Source: Prochlorococcus sp. AG-347-O22 (GTDB taxonomy: Bacteria > Cyanobacteriota > Cyanobacteriia > PCC-6307 > Cyanobiaceae). Taken from it: DNA of 64,000 bases. Made by a program: the position numbers and the translations under genes. Where the stretch lies: the NCBI GenBank assembly GCA_003278845.1, contig QCCX01000001.1, positions 124,001 to 188,000 of the forward strand, given 5' to 3'. This document shows positions 59,308-64,000 of the stretch, one piece after another (the first letter of the stretch is position 1; the number at the start of each line of letters is the position of its first letter). The notes under the pieces are model-generated. The model saw only the letters and a program-made list of their open reading frames with translations, was not told the origin of the DNA and did no database searches.

Positions 59308-59548
59308 ATCCATCTCTACAAATCTTGCCGTTGTCCATTGCCCAATTCAAAAGTGCTACTCTGTTTTTAGAACCAGTCTTTGTAAACATATTACTTACAT
59401 GATTATCAACAGTTCTTTTACTAATAGTTAGTTTTACCGCAATTTCTTGATTTGTAAGCCCATCAGCTACGAGATCAATGATTTCCATCTCTCTTGCTGA
59501 GAGACCCATCATATCAATGTTGTTTACTTCTTCTTCAACCATTTGCAT
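59270..59548 (-). CDS. pedR: PedR-like LuxR-type transcriptional regulator
   Basis: A 92-residue protein with only a LuxR/NarL DNA-binding domain and no receiver: L-S-A-R-E-M-E-I-I-D-L-V-A-D-G-L-T-N-Q-E-I-A (about 16-37), then S-K-R-T-V-D-N-H-V-S-N-M. After the helix-turn-helix come Cys77, Cys83 and Cys84. Size and layout match PedR (Ssl0564) of Synechocystis, which senses photosynthetic electron flow through thioredoxin acting on a Cys at about residue 80. The parallel is by family knowledge; cysteine use here is inferred. Its 3' end overlaps the small plus-strand gene by 38 bases. Confidence 0.85.
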   Translation of the reverse strand: MQMVEEEVNNIDMMGLSAREMEIIDLVADGLTNQEIAVKLTISKRTVDNHVSNMFTKTGSKNRVALLNWAMDNGKICRDGFNCCTLPDSDQD

Positions 59549-59625
59549 TTAAACAGTTCCTTTTTTATATTAATAAAGTTTAGCAATCTCAGTACACTTG
59601 TTAACCAACAAGGAAACAAAAGCAA

Positions 59626-60516
59626 TTGAAATCAAAACTTAAGCAGACTTTAGAGAAAAAATCTAAGGTAATAACGGCAGAATTAATGCCGCCAAGAGGT
59701 GGAAGCCCCATAAGATCTCTTAAGATAGCACAACTTTTGAAAGATAAGGTACATGCTGTTAACATTACCGATGGAAGCAGAGCTGTAATGAGAATGTGCA
59801 GCTTGGCAATGTCCAAACTATTACTGGAAAATGGGATAGAACCAGTAATGCAAATTTCTTGCAGAGATCGTAATAAAATTGCTTTACAATCAGACATTCT
59901 GGGAGCAAATGCTTTAGGAATTAGCAACATCTTATGCATTACCGGTGATTCAGTAAAAGCTGGGGATCAACAAGATGCCAAGGCCGTACATGAGTTTGAG
60001 TCAGTTAGATTGCTTCAACAAATTCAGGCTTTCAATCAAGGAATTGATCCTACTCTAGGAGAACTTTCCGATAAAAAAACATTTATTTTTCCTGGTGCTG
60101 CAGCTGATCCAAATTGCAGAAATAAAAGAAGTTTAGAAAATAGAATGAGGAAAAAAAAAGAGGCTGGAGCTAAATTTATACAAACTCAAATGGTTATGGA
60201 AAAAGAAAATTTGATAGAGTTTTGTGAAAAAATTAGCAAGCCTCTTGATATTCCTGTAATTGCCGGTGTATTCCTATTAAAGTCCTACAAAAATGCTCTC
60301 TTTATAAATAAATACGTTCCAGGCGCAAACATCCCTGAAAATATCTTAAATCGTCTTAAAGATGCTAAAGACCCATTACAAGAAGGTATTAAAATTGCAG
60401 CTGAACAAGCTCATGATTTTTTTGATATCGCAAATGGAGTTCATCTAATGGCCGTAAAAGCAGAGCAATTGATTCCTGAGATTATTGAAAAAGCTAATCT
60501 TAGTCTGGAATATTAA
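59626..60516 (+). CDS. metF: 5,10-methylenetetrahydrofolate reductase
   Basis: MetF reduces methylene-THF to methyl-THF for methionine synthesis. The 296-residue barrel has T-A-E-L-M-P-P-R-G-G (about 18-27), N-I-T-D-G-S-R-A, the S-N-I-L-C-I-T-G-D block (about 103-111), G-A-A-A-D-P-N and K-F-I-Q-T-Q-M-V. Start is TTG at 59626. The end overlaps the nucleotidyltransferase on the other strand by 17 bases. Confidence 0.93.
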   Translation: MKSKLKQTLEKKSKVITAELMPPRGGSPIRSLKIAQLLKDKVHAVNITDGSRAVMRMCSLAMSKLLLENGIEPVMQISCRDRNKIALQSDILGANALGISNILCITGDSVKAGDQQDAKAVHEFESVRLLQQIQAFNQGIDPTLGELSDKKTFIFPGAAADPNCRNKRSLENRMRKKKEAGAKFIQTQMVMEKENLIEFCEKISKPLDIPVIAGVFLLKSYKNALFINKYVPGANIPENILNRLKDAKDPLQEGIKIAAEQAHDFFDIANGVHLMAVKAEQLIPEIIEKANLSLEY

Positions 60517-61678
60517 TCAAATCAGTACCTAATAATTCTGCCATAGCTTTCTGCTGAGGCGATGGCTCAATCAAATCAGATCTTCTTGAATCTGCTATTA
60601 ACCAATCTAAAGATGCATCTTGCAAATCAAAATGATCTCCATTTTTTCCGACACAATATTTGCCAAACACTAACTTATCCATAAGTCTTACACCTTTGCC
60701 AATTTTAGAATAATCAAAAATAATTGAGTTGTCTATCGTTGCTCCCTCGCAAATGCAACAACTTGGTCCAATCATGGAAGGGCCAATAATAGTTGCTCCA
60801 TCCTCGATCCTAGTCATGCCTCCTATATAAACCGGCCCAGTAATATTAACCTTTTCCCAGTTAGCCGCTACATTCAAACCGGTAAAAACTCCTGGTTTTA
60901 TTTCCTTACCTGGTATTTGAACTTGTCTTACCTTACCTTGCAATACATTTCTAATAGCACTCCAATAATCAGGAACTTTTCCAATATCTACCCATTCAAA
61001 ATCCATTGGTAATGCAAAAAATGGTAAATCCATTTCAACAAGTTTAGGGAAAAGATCAGCTCCAATATCAAATTTCTCTGCTGAAGGTATGTAATTAAAA
61101 ATTTCAGGTTCAAAAAGATAGATGCCTGTATTTATAGAGTCACTTAAAGCTTGATCAACTGTTGGCTTTTCCTGAAAAGCCTTTATTCGACCATTTTCAT
61201 CAGAAACTACGACACCGTAACTTGATACTTGATCTTTAGTTACCTTTTTCGTTATTAAGCTCGCAATAGCTCCTTTCTGTTTATGTTTTTTAACAGCTTG
61301 AGTTAAATCTAAATCAACTAAAGCATCACCACATAAAACAACAAAAGTTTCATCAAAGAAATTTTGAAAATCCTGAATTTTTTTTAATCCTCCTGCTGAT
61401 CCCAAAGCATCACCTATTAATTCTCCATCTTCAATTCTTCCTTCAAAACTATAAGCAATTTCTACTCCAAATCTTTGCCCATCCCTAAAATAGTTTTCAA
61501 TTTCTTCAGCCAGATGAGAAACATTTACCATTATTTCCTTAAAGTTATGTTCTCTTAAAAGTTCTAAGAGAAACTCCATAACAGGTTTTTGCAAAATCGG
61601 AATCATCGGTTTTGGAATAACATGCGTAATAGGCTGAACACGTGTTCCTTTACCTGCCGCAAGTATCATTGCCTTCAT
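60500..61678 (-). CDS. Sugar-phosphate nucleotidyltransferase (GDP-mannose or dTDP-glucose pyrophosphorylase type)
   Basis: The 392-residue protein has an N-terminal nucleotidyltransferase domain (L-A-A-G-K-G-T-R-V-Q-P-I-T, then K-P-M-I-P near 25; L-C-G-D-A-L-V-D-L-D with the metal Asp near 115) and a C-terminal left-handed beta helix (about 260-350; repeats of G-A-T-I-x, G-P-x-M-I-G-P-S and N-S-I-I-F). It makes nucleotide sugars for envelope or exopolysaccharide precursors. The exact nucleotide and sugar cannot be told; mannose-1-phosphate guanylyltransferase is a common annotation for this layout. Confidence 0.88.
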   Translation of the reverse strand: MKAMILAAGKGTRVQPITHVIPKPMIPILQKPVMEFLLELLREHNFKEIMVNVSHLAEEIENYFRDGQRFGVEIAYSFEGRIEDGELIGDALGSAGGLKKIQDFQNFFDETFVVLCGDALVDLDLTQAVKKHKQKGAIASLITKKVTKDQVSSYGVVVSDENGRIKAFQEKPTVDQALSDSINTGIYLFEPEIFNYIPSAEKFDIGADLFPKLVEMDLPFFALPMDFEWVDIGKVPDYWSAIRNVLQGKVRQVQIPGKEIKPGVFTGLNVAANWEKVNITGPVYIGGMTRIEDGATIIGPSMIGPSCCICEGATIDNSIIFDYSKIGKGVRLMDKLVFGKYCVGKNGDHFDLQDASLDWLIADSRRSDLIEPSPQQKAMAELLGTDLINIPD

Positions 61679-61726
61679 GAATTCAAAACCTCTTTTTAAA
61701 GATTATACGTTATTACTAATAAGCTC

Positions 61727-62548
61727 CTAAACAGCAGAAGGGACGGTCTTGGTTACATCAAGATTCTCTATAGGCAATTGAGCTAAACCTCCTTCAGGAA
61801 TTATTCTTTTAATTTGAATTGGGCCATATAAGCAATTAATTTGTTTAATCTCAATTTTGTTTTCAGATGATAAAAATAACAAAGCCCAAAAAACTCCCAA
61901 ACGGTCTTTATCTAAATCATTTTTTACTACTGTTTGCCATTTCTCGACTAAATATTCAAAATCTGTCCATTGTAATGCTTTTTCCCATCCTTCAATAAAT
62001 TTCCCTAACGCTTTAGTGGTTTCTGGAAGTTTCTCACGATGCGCTAAAGACTTTACTTGAGAAATTAAAGCCTTATCAGAATATTTTTTGTTTCTTTTTC
62101 TCTTCATGAGCAGAAGATCTTGGGTTTCAATAACTTCTGCTATTGACTCTAACTGACTTACAAGTTCTCCTAATGTTGTTGTACGTTTAAGAATTGGTTG
62201 TGCAATTGATCTTCTCCTTAGATATTTTTCAGGATATTTTGGAATATCAAATTCTTTATCAATCCAATCTTGATCATCCAAATCAAATTCATCTTCAAAA
62301 TCGGAAGAATTTTCTTTGAAAACATCAGATTCCAAAACCTGAGCCTTAAGGTTAACCAGTACGGAAGCCGCAAAAAATGCTTCGCTGGTCTCAGCTAAAT
62401 CCTTTTGATATGAGATTTGACTATTTGAAGATTGATTAAAAGTATAAGAGTATTGCTCTAGAAAACTATCAATTACACTTATTACATCAATATCCCATGG
62501 ATCAAGCTCACCTTTACCTGCGGCGTCTTGAAGAAACTTAATCAACAA
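61727..62548 (-). CDS. scpA: Segregation and condensation protein A (ScpA/kleisin)
   Basis: ScpA links SMC heads in the condensin complex. The visible frame begins at a TTG (62546-62548) and gives 273 residues with A-G-K-G-E-L-D-P-W-D-I-D-V-I (about 10-23), the kleisin N-terminal block, then a long helix and the winged-helix C-terminus. Upstream in the same frame, with no stop, are codons for Asp-Lys-Gln-Gln-Leu-Gly-Pro-Arg, which align with the conserved G-P-x-x-L-L of ScpA, so the protein probably begins earlier at a non-standard codon; ATT at 62573-62575 is the best candidate. An in-frame stop lies at 62615-62617. Confidence 0.85.
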   Translation of the reverse strand: MLIKFLQDAAGKGELDPWDIDVISVIDSFLEQYSYTFNQSSNSQISYQKDLAETSEAFFAASVLVNLKAQVLESDVFKENSSDFEDEFDLDDQDWIDKEFDIPKYPEKYLRRRSIAQPILKRTTTLGELVSQLESIAEVIETQDLLLMKRKRNKKYSDKALISQVKSLAHREKLPETTKALGKFIEGWEKALQWTDFEYLVEKWQTVVKNDLDKDRLGVFWALLFLSSENKIEIKQINCLYGPIQIKRIIPEGGLAQLPIENLDVTKTVPSAV

Positions 62549-62672
62549 TCTAGGGCCTAACTGTTGCTTATCAATAGGATTGAAATAAGATATTTTGAGA
62601 TAGATAAAATATACTCACAAGATATCTTTTAATTTATTTAATGCCAAACAATATTGCATGATTTTAAAAAAA

Positions 62673-64000
62673 TTATATTGTTGGAGCTTTTAAGATTTCA
62701 TTTGTTTTAGTTCCAGAAAAAATATTTGTTTTCACAGCACCTTTAACTGCAGTTAAATCTCGATCGACCAAATTATTGATAGATGCAATATAACTTTCGG
62801 TAACTAATCTTGGGTACAAACCTATTCCAATAATCGGTAAAAGTAAACAAGCAATAATATAAACTTCCCTCGGCTCTGCATCTATAAGTTTTCGTTCTTC
62901 GATTAATTTAGGATTTTCTTTACCAAAGAAAATTTCTCGTAACATTGAAAGTAGATAAATTGGAGTAAGTATTACACCAATAGCAGCTAAAGAAGCCATT
63001 ACTACCCTAAACGGAAGTGTATAAACTTCATCAGTAACAAATCCTGTAAATACCATCAATTCAGAAACAAATCCACTCATACCTGGCAAAGCCAAGGAGG
63101 CGAGGGAGCAAGCAGTCCATAGGGCAAACATAATTCTCATTTTTTGTCCTACACCACTCATTTCATCAAGTTTAAGAGTCTTGGTTCTGTCATAGGTTGC
63201 ACCAACAAGAAAAAATAAACTCGCACCTATTAATCCATGACTAACCATTTGCAGCATAGCTCCGCTTGTTCCAAGGCTACTAAAACTCCCTATACCAATA
63301 AGAACAAAACCCATATGACTTATCGAACTGTAAGCAATTTTTCTTTTAAGATTTCTTTGTGCAAAAGAAGTTAATGCAGCATAAATTATATTAACTACGC
63401 CTAGAACAATTAATAATGGGGCAAATTGAGCATGAGCAACGGGTAATAATTGTGCATTAAATCTTAAAAGAGCATATCCTCCCATCTTTAATAAAATCCC
63501 TGCCAGAAGCATATGAACAGGAGCTGTAGCCTCTCCATGAGCATCTGGAAGCCAAGTATGAAGAGGAACTATTGGTAGTTTCACACCAAATGCGATTAAA
63601 AGCCCTACATAACATAATATTTGGAATTTTTGACTAAAATCTTGAGCTGCCAAGTGAGAAAACTCAAAGTTAGGAATTTCTGTACCATAAAAACCCATTG
63701 CTAACGCAGCCAGAAGAATGAAGATAGAACTGCCAGCTGTATAAATAATGAATTTTGTCGCTGCATATTGCCGATTTTTGCCACCCCATATAGCAAGTAA
63801 TAAATAGACTGGGATTAACTCAAGTTCCCAAGTTAGAAAGAATAAAAGCATATCTTGCACGGCAAACACAGCGATTTGCCCACCATCCATAACCAATATC
63901 AAAAAGAAAAATAACTTTGGTTTGAACTTGACTGGCCATGCAGCAAGAACTGCTAAAGCAGTGATAAAACTAGTCAATAATATTAACGGCATAGACATAC
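62673..64000 (-). CDS. ndhD: NAD(P)H-quinone oxidoreductase chain 4 (NdhD), 5' end outside window
   Basis: NdhD is a proton-pumping membrane subunit of NDH-1. The frame is open to the window edge; the Met at 63996-63998 is internal, as full-length NdhD has about 530 residues and only about 442 are here. Motifs are [32 protein letters not shown], with the Lys and Glu of the proton path, and H-M-G-F-V-L-I-G-I. About 12 membrane helices remain. Which NdhD paralogue this is cannot be told here. Confidence 0.95.
   Translation of the reverse strand, partial: MSMPLILLTSFITALAVLAAWPVKFKPKLFFFLILVMDGGQIAVFAVQDMLLFFLTWELELIPVYLLLAIWGGKNRQYAATKFIIYTAGSSIFILLAALAMGFYGTEIPNFEFSHLAAQDFSQKFQILCYVGLLIAFGVKLPIVPLHTWLPDAHGEATAPVHMLLAGILLKMGGYALLRFNAQLLPVAHAQFAPLLIVLGVVNIIYAALTSFAQRNLKRKIAYSSISHMGFVLIGIGSFSSLGTSGAMLQMVSHGLIGASLFFLVGATYDRTKTLKLDEMSGVGQKMRIMFALWTACSLASLALPGMSGFVSELMVFTGFVTDEVYTLPFRVVMASLAAIGVILTPIYLLSMLREIFFGKENPKLIEERKLIDAEPREVYIIACLLLPIIGIGLYPRLVTESYIASINNLVDRDLTAVKGAVKTNIFSGTKTNEILKAPTI

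Overview
This window comes from a very AT-rich, densely packed chromosome of a free-living marine picocyanobacterium, almost certainly a high-light-adapted Prochlorococcus. The evidence is the gene set: NDH-1 subunits in the ndhA-I-G-E order plus ndhH and ndhD, phylloquinone synthesis genes, chlM, hemB, a ClpB2-type chaperone next to secE-nusG-rplK-rplA-rplJ-rplL, a PedR-like regulator and a SulP/SbtA/SbtB-like inorganic-carbon group. Base composition is strongly AT-biased, start codons are often TTG or GTG, and gaps are very short. There are no rRNA genes, insertion sequences, prophage genes or CRISPR arrays, and I found no tRNA. This looks like core genome rather than an accessory island.

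Layout. 1-2.0 kb: mutS2 (5' part only), a VOC protein and hemB on the minus strand. 2.1-5.1 kb: SulP transporter, SbtA-like permease and SbtB-like PII protein. 5.2-12.7 kb: a TrxB-like flavoprotein, a small coiled protein coupled to a UbiB kinase, enolase and clpB2. 12.7-16.1 kb: the transcription/translation cluster secE to rplL with a structured L10 leader. 16.1-34.0 kb: housekeeping genes rnhA, pyrD, cobD, murG, pgk, rbgA, an rluD-like gene, a double ABC ATPase, the RelA/SpoT gene, mnmE, nadC, argS and hisC. 34.0-37.6 kb: a minus-strand run with a metallo-beta-lactamase-fold protein, trpG/pabA, dgkA, ybeY, a DUF3285 protein and prfB. 37.7-43.9 kb: glutaredoxin and gshB, then menF/menA/menC/menE and a DHNA-CoA thioesterase. 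43.9-53.5 kb: ndhH, rsmH, a cysteine desulfurase, a NarL-type regulator, chlM, purE, cysC, a SUI1 protein, trpB, a rhodanese and a large anchored protein of unknown role. 53.6-64 kb: gltA, ndhA-I-G-E, nadK, a CYTH protein, a PedR-like regulator, metF, a sugar-nucleotide transferase, scpA and ndhD (5' end outside the window).

How the genes work together. Several groups serve photosynthesis: bicarbonate uptake, phylloquinone for photosystem I, the NDH-1 complex, Mg-protoporphyrin methylation and an electron-transport-responsive regulator. The rest is central metabolism and translation. All 15 convergent gene pairs are separated by at most 22 bases or overlap, so transcription ends must often lie inside the opposite gene.

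I see no new multi-gene system. The points most worth checking are: prfB is read through a +1 frameshift and really starts at 37622; the TrxB-like protein has lost both NADPH motifs while keeping its CxxC; ClpB2 has lost the paired arginine fingers of its first ATPase domain; the metallo-beta-lactamase-fold protein lacks the HxHxDH motif; the SbtB-like protein lacks the C-terminal redox loop; and scpA seems to extend upstream of any ordinary start codon.
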